Positions 1 through 7,850 of a DNA stretch of 33,485 nucleotides are shown one piece after another (the stretch's first letter is position 1; every line of letters begins with the position of its first letter). The stretch comes from Chloroflexaceae bacterium. Lineage in GTDB: Bacteria; Chloroflexota; Chloroflexia; Chloroflexales; Chloroflexaceae. Under the pieces are notes generated by a model. That model was given only the letters and a program-made list of their open reading frames with translations. It searched no databases and was not told where the DNA came from. The translations under genes and the position numbers were made by a program. The DNA lies in NCBI GenBank assembly GCA_012034075.1, contig JAAURD010000028.1, positions 1 to 33,485 of the forward strand, written 5' to 3'.

Positions 1-111
1 CCCCAGCGTACCTGCTACCAGCAACAACACTGCAACACCAGTGCGACGACGATGGTGTGAACGGAGTCGCCGCACCCAGCGTTGCAGGATTGATTCGCTT
101 GCATGGGTCAC
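1..111 (-). CDS. N-terminus of an unknown membrane-anchored protein (partial)
   Basis: This is the first 37 codons of a minus-strand gene that leaves the window at position 1. It starts with GTG at 111, which is preceded at a normal distance by an AAGGAA ribosome binding site. The translated start is basic (several Arg and His) and then becomes hydrophobic (GVAVLLLVAGTLG), as in a signal anchor or signal peptide. It begins about 40 bases after the metH stop in the same direction, so it may be transcribed from the same mRNA. The ATG a few bases further on is in another frame and soon hits a stop. Function cannot be told from this fragment. Confidence 0.5.
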   Translation of the reverse strand, partial: MTHASESILQRWVRRLRSHHRRRTGVAVLLLVAGTLG

Positions 112-152
112 CAGTCAGTTCCTTCCGCTGTGGCACCGGACTGAACCATGTC

Positions 153-3100
153 CTATTCCAAAACGGCTGCTACATCCGCATCAGCTCGCTCAAGCGTGCT
201 ACCAATGCTAAAGTATTTTGCTTCGGGATGATGCAGAACAATCGCTGCCGTGCTTTGTTCGGGTACCAGTTGATGGGCACTGGTCAACGACACGCCTATC
301 GTATCCATCGGTAACAGCAGTGGCAGACGTGTGTGATCCTCCAGATCGGGACATGCCGGATAGCCCCAGGAGAAACGCAACCCCTGCTGCCCAGGCAGCC
401 CCAGGCTGCGCCGAACAAGCCGATTGATATATTCAGCCAGAGCCTCTGCCAGCGATACCCCCAGGCCATGAATATAATATGCCTGGCTATAATCGCCCTG
501 CTGCTGCAAACGCTCACACAACTCGGTGATCTTATCACCTACGGTGACCACTTGAAACACCGCGACATCCATCTTGCCGCTTTCCACACTGGCAAAGTAA
601 TCGGCCATACAGAGCCGTTCGCCATGCGGCTGTCGCGGGAACCGAAACCGTGTGATCTCCTGTGGCTTGCCCTGACCATTGTCGGTCATGACTGAGGCTG
701 GCTCATACACCAACACTTCATTGCCAGCGCTCTGGGCTGGATAGTACCCATAGGCGATTTTGCAATCGAGCCAGCCATGACGTTCTGCATCTCTCTGCAA
801 CAAACGAACCCGGTCATCAAATTCAGCCTTCAGTTGCTGCCATTTTTCGCCTTTTGCATTTTTTGCTCCCCACTGCAAGCGATAGTGTGCATTGCGGTCA
901 ATACAGGCAAAGACATCGTCTAGCTGGATCCGATTCTGACGGATCACCTGCGCCCCCCAGAAGGGTGGTACGGGGATCGGCACATCCATAGACACCGCCG
1001 AGCGCGCTTCGCTGCTCCCTTGCTCACGTCCTACATCGGCCATCACCATACGACCCCGACGTGGCTTCTGCATCGACTCGGCCGCAGCCTGGAACAAATC
1101 TTCGAGCAAGACCGGACGTTTTTCGGCTGAACTGAGTTGATCCATGGTCTCCAGTCCCTCGAATGCGTCCTTGCAATAAAATACCCCGGCCTCATAGGGG
1201 CGATCACCCTCAACAAACAGGATACGGTGTCCATACTGTTGATTGATTGCGGCTCCACCCACCAGCACGGGCAGTTTCATGCCACGCCGATCAAGTTCCT
1301 GCACACAGAGCGGCATCTGCTTGCTGGTGCTTACCAGCAACGCCGAGAGACCAATCGCATCTACTTGATGTTCCAACGCTTTTTCAATGATGGTATTGAT
1401 TGGCACCTGTTTGCCCAGGTCAAACACGGTATAGCCATTATTGGCAAGAATCGTGTTGACCAGACTCTTGCCAATATCATGCACATCACCATACACGGTG
1501 GCCAGCACGACACGCCCTTTGCTGGTACCTTCCATCTTTTCCAGATACTGCTCCAGATGGGCAACGGAACGCTTCATCACCTCGGCGCTCTGCAACACAA
1601 AGGGCAAAATGAGTTCACCGGCGCCAAAACGATCCCCCACATCGCGCATGGCTGGTAACAGCACGCCGTTCAGCACATCCACTGCGGCATCGTTCTGGCT
1701 GGCAAAGGCCTGTCCATCATCCAGACGCAGTGCCAGCGAGGTATCGATCAGGGCTTCAATCCCATCGCGCTTGCGATGCAAAATCTGGTAGTGGATTTTC
1801 TCATCCGACGTCATGCCTTCGGTGGGGTCAACCGCGTCGGCTTTATTCGCCTGATTTGCATCAACCGTCTCAAAATGGGCAATAAATTGGGCCAGCGCAT
1901 CTTCATTCCGATTGAAGATTAAATCTTCGCACACCTGGCGCTGCTCTTCCGCTATTTCGGTGTAGGGGGTGATATGATTGGGGTTTACCATCGCCAGATC
2001 AAGCCCCGCCTGAACGGCATGGTACAGAAAGACGCTATTCAGCGCTGCCCGTGCATGCGGCGCCACCCCAAACGACAAATTGCTTACCCCCAGACTGGTC
2101 AGTGCGCCGGGCAGATGCGTCTTGATCAAACGCACGCCCTCTATCGTCCACCAGCCTTCGTCGCGGAGTTCATCTTGGCCGGTCGTCACCGGGAAGACAT
2201 TGACATCGAAGATCAGCGCATCGGGCGGCAAACCATACTCTTGCGTGGCAATGTCGTAGATGCGTTTGCAGATACGCAGCTTATCTTCGGGATGATGCGC
2301 CATGCCCTCTTCGTCAATCGCCATACAAACAACCGCTGCACCATAACGCACAGCCAGCGGCAGCGTTTGATCGATCTTCTGGCCGCGCCCACCCTCAAGG
2401 CTGGTGCTATTCAAGATAGGCCGACCAGGGTAAATCTGCAGTGCCGCTTCCAGCACATCAGTCTCGGTGCTATCAAACATCAGGGGCGCATCAACCGTCA
2501 TCGAGAGCAGTTTGACCAGTTTGACCATCTGTTCAGCTTCATCGGCGCGTTCTGTCATTGCCACACAGACGTCCAGCACATGTGCACCGCCATCGACCTG
2601 TTCACGGGCAATATCGACAATGCTCTGATAATCATCTTTGAGCAACAAACGTTTGACTTTGCGGCTACCCAGGCTATTGACCCGTTCACCCACAATCAAG
2701 GGGCGTGGGTCTTGATGTAGCAGCACAGCCTTCATGCCCGAAGAGACAAAGGGTTCCAGCGTTACATCAGTTGCTCCCTGGTCGTTTTGCTGTTCGATGA
2801 GACGCACCTGCTCGCACACCAGTCGAAGATGTTCGGGTGTTGAGCCACAACACCCGCCGACAATACGCACCTTGAGATCACGCACAAATTCACCCAGGAT
2901 CGCTGCCATCGGTTCTGGTTTCAGGGGATAGACGGCATCACCACCAACATTAAGCGGAATACCTGCATTGGGAACACAGCTCACCGGTAGCGTTGTATGG
3001 CTGGTAAGGTACCGTATCGTTTCACGCATATGCTCTGGCCCGGTCGAACAGTTCAGCCCAACCGCATCAACACCCAGCGCTTCAATGGTTGCCAGCGCAC

Positions 3101-3758
3101 TACCAATCTCTGTGCCCAGCAACATGCGCCCGTTGATATCAAGGGTGACCTGAGCTTGCAACGCCACCGGACGATCAGCCGCGGCAATCGCCTGCTGACA
3201 ACCCAGAATCGCCGCTTTGACTTCCAGAATGTCTTGACTCGTTTCAATCAATAGCACATCGACCCCACCATCAATGAGTGCTCGCGCCTGCTCATCAAAG
3301 AGGGCGACCAGTTCTGCAAAAGTAATATCGCTCAAATCCGGATTATCTGACGATGGCAACTTGCCGGTCGGCCCCATCGACCCGGCCACAAAGCGGGGAC
3401 AACCATCCATGGCAGTAAACTTGTCCGCTGCTCGTCGTGCAAGCGCAGCCGCCGCAGCGTTGAGTTCATACGTCTTATCGGCCAACCCCCACTCATCCAG
3501 GCGCAGACGCGTGGATTGGAACGTACACGTTTCAACAACATCGCAACCCACCTCGAAAAACGACTCATGAATTTGCGCAATCACATCGGGTCGCGTTAAG
3601 ACGAGGTAATCACGACAACCCTCGGTTGCGGCCCCACCATAATCCTCAGCCGTTAACGTAAAGGTATCGATGCTGGTGCCCATAGCGCCATCAAAGACCA
3701 ACACCCGTTGATCCAATGCATCTACATAGGGTGGACGTTGTTTTCGTGTTATCGACAT
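153..3758 (-). CDS. metH: Cobalamin-dependent methionine synthase
   Basis: Transfers a methyl group from methyltetrahydrofolate to homocysteine through protein-bound cobalamin; cytosolic, methionine and folate cycles. All four modules are present in the usual order over 1201 residues, close to the family length of about 1230. The homocysteine domain (about 10-325) has its zinc cysteines at C237 and C303-C304 (GGCCGS). The pterin domain begins near 355 (VGERVNSLGS). The cobalamin domain carries DVHDIGK with the cobalt-ligating histidine at about H760. The C-terminal reactivation domain contains GYPACPDLEDH. The ATG at 3758 has a GAAAGG element upstream. proB lies 99 bases upstream on the same strand, so the two may be co-transcribed, although an extended -10 box near the proB stop could give metH its own promoter. 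I see no cobalamin or SAM riboswitch in the 99-base leader. Confidence 0.98.
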   Translation of the reverse strand: MSITRKQRPPYVDALDQRVLVFDGAMGTSIDTFTLTAEDYGGAATEGCRDYLVLTRPDVIAQIHESFFEVGCDVVETCTFQSTRLRLDEWGLADKTYELNAAAAALARRAADKFTAMDGCPRFVAGSMGPTGKLPSSDNPDLSDITFAELVALFDEQARALIDGGVDVLLIETSQDILEVKAAILGCQQAIAAADRPVALQAQVTLDINGRMLLGTEIGSALATIEALGVDAVGLNCSTGPEHMRETIRYLTSHTTLPVSCVPNAGIPLNVGGDAVYPLKPEPMAAILGEFVRDLKVRIVGGCCGSTPEHLRLVCEQVRLIEQQNDQGATDVTLEPFVSSGMKAVLLHQDPRPLIVGERVNSLGSRKVKRLLLKDDYQSIVDIAREQVDGGAHVLDVCVAMTERADEAEQMVKLVKLLSMTVDAPLMFDSTETDVLEAALQIYPGRPILNSTSLEGGRGQKIDQTLPLAVRYGAAVVCMAIDEEGMAHHPEDKLRICKRIYDIATQEYGLPPDALIFDVNVFPVTTGQDELRDEGWWTIEGVRLIKTHLPGALTSLGVSNLSFGVAPHARAALNSVFLYHAVQAGLDLAMVNPNHITPYTEIAEEQRQVCEDLIFNRNEDALAQFIAHFETVDANQANKADAVDPTEGMTSDEKIHYQILHRKRDGIEALIDTSLALRLDDGQAFASQNDAAVDVLNGVLLPAMRDVGDRFGAGELILPFVLQSAEVMKRSVAHLEQYLEKMEGTSKGRVVLATVYGDVHDIGKSLVNTILANNGYTVFDLGKQVPINTIIEKALEHQVDAIGLSALLVSTSKQMPLCVQELDRRGMKLPVLVGGAAINQQYGHRILFVEGDRPYEAGVFYCKDAFEGLETMDQLSSAEKRPVLLEDLFQAAAESMQKPRRGRMVMADVGREQGSSEARSAVSMDVPIPVPPFWGAQVIRQNRIQLDDVFACIDRNAHYRLQWGAKNAKGEKWQQLKAEFDDRVRLLQRDAERHGWLDCKIAYGYYPAQSAGNEVLVYEPASVMTDNGQGKPQEITRFRFPRQPHGERLCMADYFASVESGKMDVAVFQVVTVGDKITELCERLQQQGDYSQAYYIHGLGVSLAEALAEYINRLVRRSLGLPGQQGLRFSWGYPACPDLEDHTRLPLLLPMDTIGVSLTSAHQLVPEQSTAAIVLHHPEAKYFSIGSTLERADADVAAVLE

Positions 3759-3841
3759 AACCAGAAAAAACCTTTCATACTTTCACTATCACATCACAAA
3801 CATTACCATCAAAACTTCACTGTTTTCCCTGTATGCCCTTC

Positions 3842-3849
3842 ATTGTATC
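3842..3849 (-). promoter_or_regulatory. Possible metH promoter (extended -10)
   Basis: On the minus strand a TGATACAAT word (TG-n-TACAAT) lies just beyond the proB stop, about 85 bases before the metH start. No convincing -35 hexamer is present. The same extended -10 style recurs before prfB, nurA and the tRNA genes in this window, which gives it some weight. Confidence 0.35.
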
Positions 3850-3857
3850 ACACCGTA

Positions 3858-4994
3858 TTAAATCAACACCATATCATCGCGATGCACAATTTCCGCACGA
3901 TAGCTATAGCCGAGAATAGCAGCAATCTGAGATGAATGCTGCCCTTTAATACGCAACAGATCAGATGAGCGATATTGGGTGATACCACGGGCTATCTCAT
4001 GCCCATCGGTTGTATAGATACGGATTGTCTGACCCCGATCAAAATCGCCCTCGACGTTGAGAATGCCCGCTGGCAGCAGACTCTTGCCCTGTTCGAGTAA
4101 TGCACGCGTAGCGCCGCTATCAACCACCACACGGCTATGGCGCACTGTTTCTGCCAGCATCCAGCGCTTGCGTGACTCAAGATGCGAAACGCTGGTGGTA
4201 AAACGTGTGCCCAGCGCTTCGCCCTGGGCTACGCGCACAATGACATCCTGGTGCGTGCCACTGGTGACCACCACGGCGGTGCCCGAACGCGTTGCCAGAT
4301 CCGCCGCCTGGACTTTGGTTTGCATCCCGCCAGTGCCGCGATGGCTGCCTGTTCCGCCCGCAATCTGCCAGATACGCTCATCAATTTGATCAACGGTAGG
4401 AATCAAACGGGCCTGCGGGTCGTGTCGGGGGTCCGCATCATACAGGCCATCAATATCAGTCAAGATCAAGAGCAAATCGGCATCAACCAGGTTAGAAACC
4501 AACGCCGAGAGATTATCGTTGTCGCCCAGCCGCGTTTCGTTGGTTGCAATCGCATCATTTTCATTGATAATCGGTACGAGTTGCTGTTCCAGACATTGCA
4601 GCAACGTATTGCGTGCATTGAGATACCGCCGTCGGTCACGCAAATCATCACGGGTGAGCAACGCCTGCGCCACTTTTAAGCCGTAAATATCAAATAGTTG
4701 CTCATAGAGATGCATCAACCGGCTCTGGCCCACTGCGGCCAACACCTGTTTCAGAGCAATCGTTGCTTCTTTGCTGCGGCGTCGGCGCGGCGGAAACCCC
4801 AGACGCTCCCAACCCGAGGCAATCGCCCCGGATGAGACGAGCAAGACTTCCATCTCGGAACGGTGCAACTGCCCAATCTGACGCGCCAGATCGACCATAA
4901 AAGGCCGATACAGCTGATCACTTCCACCAGTCAACAAGCTGGTACCCACCTTGACGACCAGTCGCCGGGGTATCAGCGTCTGTACATCAGTCAT
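3858..4994 (-). CDS. proB: Glutamate 5-kinase
   Basis: Phosphorylates L-glutamate with ATP, the first step of proline synthesis. The 378-residue product has the amino-acid-kinase domain (about 10-260) with VVKVGTSLL at the start, VSSGAIASG, NENDAIA and the DNDNLSALVS segment, followed by the GTGGMQTKVQAA motif typical of this enzyme. The C-terminal part (about 285-370) is the PUA domain found in full-length bacterial ProB. The partner proA is not next to it. A strong promoter lies about 75 bases upstream. metH follows 99 bases downstream in the same direction. Confidence 0.97.
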   Translation of the reverse strand: MTDVQTLIPRRLVVKVGTSLLTGGSDQLYRPFMVDLARQIGQLHRSEMEVLLVSSGAIASGWERLGFPPRRRRSKEATIALKQVLAAVGQSRLMHLYEQLFDIYGLKVAQALLTRDDLRDRRRYLNARNTLLQCLEQQLVPIINENDAIATNETRLGDNDNLSALVSNLVDADLLLILTDIDGLYDADPRHDPQARLIPTVDQIDERIWQIAGGTGSHRGTGGMQTKVQAADLATRSGTAVVVTSGTHQDVIVRVAQGEALGTRFTTSVSHLESRKRWMLAETVRHSRVVVDSGATRALLEQGKSLLPAGILNVEGDFDRGQTIRIYTTDGHEIARGITQYRSSDLLRIKGQHSSQIAAILGYSYRAEIVHRDDMVLI

Positions 4995-5070
4995 ACCTGC
5001 CCTACATTTGCCATCCAGACTACTCGCCCAGAGGGCATCCGCAATGATAACCTATCCCAACTAGAGAACA

Positions 5071-5099
5071 ATCCTAGCATTCAGCCTAACACCTGTCAA
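5071..5099 (-). promoter_or_regulatory. Promoter of proB
   Basis: On the minus strand a perfect TTGACA (5094-5099) and a TAGGAT (5071-5076) are separated by 17 bases. This is a sigma-70-type promoter that would start transcription near 5064, giving proB a leader of about 70 bases. It is the best promoter match between the divergent proB and the small gene at 5303. Confidence 0.75.
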
Positions 5100-5222
5100 C
5101 CGTTGCAACCGACCAGAATATGAAACAACACGGATCCGCTCATGGTTATACTACCCGCAACAGATACGATGATGTACGCTCTTGCTCATGCCAAAAACCT
5201 GGTTTCATACTTGTTCGGTCTA

Positions 5223-5251
5223 TTGTGTTTTTGCCATGCATGCGCTACAAT
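5223..5251 (+). promoter_or_regulatory. Promoter of the small gene at 5303
   Basis: TTGTGT (5223-5228) and TACAAT (5246-5251) are spaced by 17 bases and point towards the small gene 50 bases downstream. Together with the proB promoter this makes 4995-5302 a divergent promoter region; I see no gene in it. Confidence 0.55.
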
Positions 5252-5302
5252 AGAAGAAGAAACCTGGGCAGAGTATGAACAGACTATGGAAAGGAAATGA
5301 CA

Positions 5303-5554
5303 ATGCAAGAACAGATTGACAAAAGAGGCGGTATTTTTGCCATGGCATTTAAAGAGGTAGGTCGTTTTTGTGAAGAAGTTGCGGCCAAAGGCGATGAGTG
5401 GGCCAACAAAGTTCGCGATGACTTGAACGAGCGGGAAAAGCGTCGCCAGATGGAAGCACAGACAAAGCTACTCGAAGAAGAACGCCTGGCGCGTGAGGCT
5501 GGTGTGCAATCCAAGACATCCATGCCTGCGCCTCAGCGGCGTCTCACCCCATAA
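5303..5554 (+). CDS. Small conserved charged protein, function unknown
   Basis: An 83-residue protein, MQEQIDKRGG to PQRRLTP. It is rich in Glu, Lys and Arg; a central stretch (about residues 20-65) is predicted by eye to be one long amphipathic helix or coiled coil. No signal peptide or membrane segment is visible. The ATG at 5303 is preferred over the one six bases earlier, because the AAGGAA ribosome binding site is 8 bases from 5303 but almost touches the earlier codon. It has its own promoter and a strong hairpin follows, so it looks like a single-gene unit. I do not recognise the family. Confidence 0.75.
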   Translation: MQEQIDKRGGIFAMAFKEVGRFCEEVAAKGDEWANKVRDDLNEREKRRQMEAQTKLLEEERLAREAGVQSKTSMPAPQRRLTP

Positions 5555-5567
5555 CGCGCTGTATCGT

Positions 5568-5597
5568 CGCTCCGGGATGCTGCCGTATCCCGGAGCG
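5568..5597 (+). terminator. Stable hairpin after the small gene
   Basis: A perfect 11-bp stem, CGCTCCGGGAT (5568-5578) with ATCCCGGAGCG (5587-5597), and an 8-base loop. It lies 14 bases past the stop of the small gene. No T-run follows, so termination may be inefficient or the hairpin may protect the 3' end. Confidence 0.55.
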
Positions 5598-5718
5598 CAA
5601 GGACGCTGGCACAACCGCTGCCTATGATGGCCTGCAACTGCTTGCGATTGCGTTACCCAATGTTGACCATACCTGGTACAATAAAAGAATATATTTTTCC
5701 ATGCTACCAGGAATGGAC

Positions 5719-7242
5719 ATGAGTGATCAGCAAGCAGCAATTATTGACCTTGGTTCAAATACCACCCGGATGATTGTCATGGCCTATCAGTTACGGCATC
5801 ACTTCCGACTCACTGGCGAAATCAGCGAGACGGTGCGCCTAGCCGAAGGCGTGCGTGATGACGGCGTGTTGCAGGCCACCCCGATGCACCGTGCGCTGGA
5901 AGCCCTGAAAATGTTTCACACACTCTGCCAGTCCTCGCAGATTGACCATGTGATTGCCGTGGCAACCAGTGCATTGCGTGAGGCCAGTAACCAGGCCTCA
6001 TTTTTATATGCGCTGAAACGCGAAATTGGCCTTGACATGCGGGTCTTAAGCGGTGAAGAAGAAGCCTACTATGGCTATCTTGGCGTGATTAACTCCCTCC
6101 CTATGACCGATGGCTTTGTCATTGATATCGGTGGTGGCAGCACCGAAGTGACCCAGGTGGCCGATCGCTCATTTGTTCAGGGTATCTCACAACAAATGGG
6201 CGCGGTGCGACTGAAAGAGCGATTTGTGCAATCCGATCCGATTAGCGCCAAAGAGCTTGATACCCTGGAACGTGCTGTGGAAGAGGCGTTTGCCGAACTG
6301 GACTGGCTTCATACCGGACCACGCCAGACGCTTGTAGGTCTTGGTGGTACAATTCGTGCCCTGGCTCGCATTGATCACAAACGCCGCAACTATCCGATTG
6401 AGCGTATTCATGGCTATGTCTTGACCCGACGCTCGCTAGAGAATATCGTGCATACCCTTGCGGTGAGCACCCAGCGTGAACGTGAGGCTATTCCGGGCCT
6501 CAACCGCGACCGTGCCGATGTCATTCTGGCTGGAGCGGTAGTCCTCCGCCAGTTGATGCGTCAGGGCAAATTTGCCGAGATTATGATTAGCGGTCAGGGT
6601 TTGCGCGAAGGTGTCTTTTATGAGCACTTCCTGCGCCATGAACCACGACCGCTCTTTGCCGATGTGCGTGCTTTTAGCGTGCGTAATCTCGCCTATCAAT
6701 GCCAATTTGATGAGGCCCACGCCAACCGTGTCTGCGAACTGAGCCTATCGTTGTTTGATCAGCTAGCAGCACTGCATGGGTTTGGCGATTGGGAGCGCGA
6801 ACTCTTGAGTCATGCCGCTATTTTGCACGATATTGGCAAGCATATTAACTTTTACGACCACCATAAGCACTCCGAGTTTCTGGTAGTCAACTCGCCACTG
6901 CAGGGGTTTACCCATCGCGAAATTGCGTTGATTGCGCTGTTAACACGGCTGCATCGCAAAGGCGATATCAGTAAACGCGAATATCAAGGCGTCTTGCAGC
7001 GTTCCGACGTCGAACGCGTGCAAAAACTTGGCTCGTTACTGCGCATTGCCGAATATCTTGAGCGGAGCAAGGGCCAGCTGGTGCACTCTCTACAGGTACA
7101 GATCCAGCCCGATTTTGTGCGGATTCAGATAGAAGCAACCGGCGATGTATCGGTCGAAATCTGGGATGCCAACCGCCGTTCAGAACTCTTTCGCAAAGCC
7201 TTTGATCGTGATATCACGATTGTCTGGCTACCTGAATCATAA
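5719..7242 (+). CDS. Ppx/GppA family phosphatase with C-terminal HD domain
   Basis: Exopolyphosphatase or pppGpp phosphohydrolase of the ASKHA fold, releasing phosphate from polyphosphate or from the stringent-response alarmone. The 507-residue product starts with the phosphate-1 loop AAIIDLGSNTTRMIV, has the second phosphate motif VIDIGGGSTEV near residue 140, and ends in an HD-type domain with HDIGKHI near residue 370, as in long Ppx proteins. The ATG at 5719 has AGGA six bases upstream; in-frame ATGs at 5701 and 5713 are possible but less well placed. Sequence alone does not decide between Ppx and GppA. Its stop codon is followed at once by the glmS leader promoter. Confidence 0.93.
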   Translation: MSDQQAAIIDLGSNTTRMIVMAYQLRHHFRLTGEISETVRLAEGVRDDGVLQATPMHRALEALKMFHTLCQSSQIDHVIAVATSALREASNQASFLYALKREIGLDMRVLSGEEEAYYGYLGVINSLPMTDGFVIDIGGGSTEVTQVADRSFVQGISQQMGAVRLKERFVQSDPISAKELDTLERAVEEAFAELDWLHTGPRQTLVGLGGTIRALARIDHKRRNYPIERIHGYVLTRRSLENIVHTLAVSTQREREAIPGLNRDRADVILAGAVVLRQLMRQGKFAEIMISGQGLREGVFYEHFLRHEPRPLFADVRAFSVRNLAYQCQFDEAHANRVCELSLSLFDQLAALHGFGDWERELLSHAAILHDIGKHINFYDHHKHSEFLVVNSPLQGFTHREIALIALLTRLHRKGDISKREYQGVLQRSDVERVQKLGSLLRIAEYLERSKGQLVHSLQVQIQPDFVRIQIEATGDVSVEIWDANRRSELFRKAFDRDITIVWLPES

Positions 7243-7243
7243 G

Positions 7244-7272
7244 TTGCACCACCAGAGAATCTATGGTATAGT
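7244..7272 (+). promoter_or_regulatory. Promoter of the glmS leader
   Basis: TTGCAC (7244-7249) and TATAGT (7267-7272) with 17 bases between them, directly after the ppx stop codon. Transcription would start near 7279, about 70 bases before the ribozyme cleavage site and about 570 bases before the glmS start codon. Confidence 0.65.
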
Positions 7273-7344
7273 GCCATTTACGGTTCTAAATAGCGGTCAT
7301 ACAGGGGAAAGGTGACCAGGAGGAATGCCCACACAACACGTACT

Positions 7345-7562
7345 GTTTTAAGCGCATGGGCCTGATGTATGCCACAACAGAGGCACACATCAGGTTGACG
7401 AGGTGGAGGTTCCCCATTTCGCAATGGGGCTAACAGACGAGCCAGCATGGTCTCGTTCTGGAACATCGAGAGATCAGCGGATGCCTCCCAGGTGCTATCA
7501 CCACCTGTCAGTGTGCTGGGAAACGCCTTCCGGTAACGGACCAGGACAAACCAGACACGGTG
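7345..7562 (+). ncRNA. glmS self-cleaving ribozyme/riboswitch
   Basis: Metabolite-dependent ribozyme: glucosamine-6-phosphate acts as cofactor for self-cleavage of the glmS leader, which lowers glmS expression. The expected cleavage site A|GCGC is at 7351/7352. Recognisable parts in order: a hairpin CCTGATGT/ACATCAGG at 7361-7394; the conserved TTGACGAGG (7395-7403); GGAGG (7405-7409) pairing with CCTCC (7484-7488); the core CATCGAGAGATCAGCGGATG (7464-7483), closely matching the ATCGAGA...TCGGCGGATG of Firmicutes ribozymes as I recall them; a helix CTGG (7516-7519) with CCAG (7551-7554); and inside it TCCG-GTAA-CGGA (7529-7540), the GNRA-capped P4.1 stem, followed by GGACAAACC. The gene downstream is glmS. 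An extra two-hairpin insertion (7412-7461) sits inside the P3 region. Confidence 0.9.
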
Positions 7563-7850
7563 AATAACCCTTCTCTTTTCTTTGGCTTTCCCCATAGAGC
7601 GTCTTTTGCTGCCGGTATCGCACAGGGGGTGTCTTGTATGTACGCCCCACGATACAGGCTAGCTTTGCTATCGCCAGTGTGCAAAACGCAGGGCACGTTC
7701 TGCCGGTTGCACGTGTGCTGGTCGTAGCTTCGTGTTGTCATGGGTAACATCTTAATTGACATAACGCTCGTTGGTGCAGCAGATGAGGACATATCGCGCT
7801 GCGGTGGCCTCGACCAGCTGTGACGATGGGCAAAGAAAGGGAAGAACATT
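7563..7850 (+). promoter_or_regulatory. glmS leader between ribozyme and start codon
   Basis: About 290 bases without a credible gene. It ends in GGGAAG, the ribosome binding site for the ATG at 7851. A TTGACA word at 7756 has no -10 box at a proper distance. I see no further structured motif that I can name. Confidence 0.4.

Noticed and set aside
3759-3857. Cobalamin or SAM riboswitch before metH
   Set aside because: The gap is only 99 bases, without the B12 box or SAM core motifs.
7278-7595. Open frame of 105 codons on the minus strand before glmS
   Set aside because: It lies antisense to the glmS ribozyme, has no ribosome binding site and shows no protein-like pattern. The RNA structure explains the sequence better.
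7756-7784. Second glmS promoter with TTGACA
   Set aside because: No -10 box lies at 16-18 bases.
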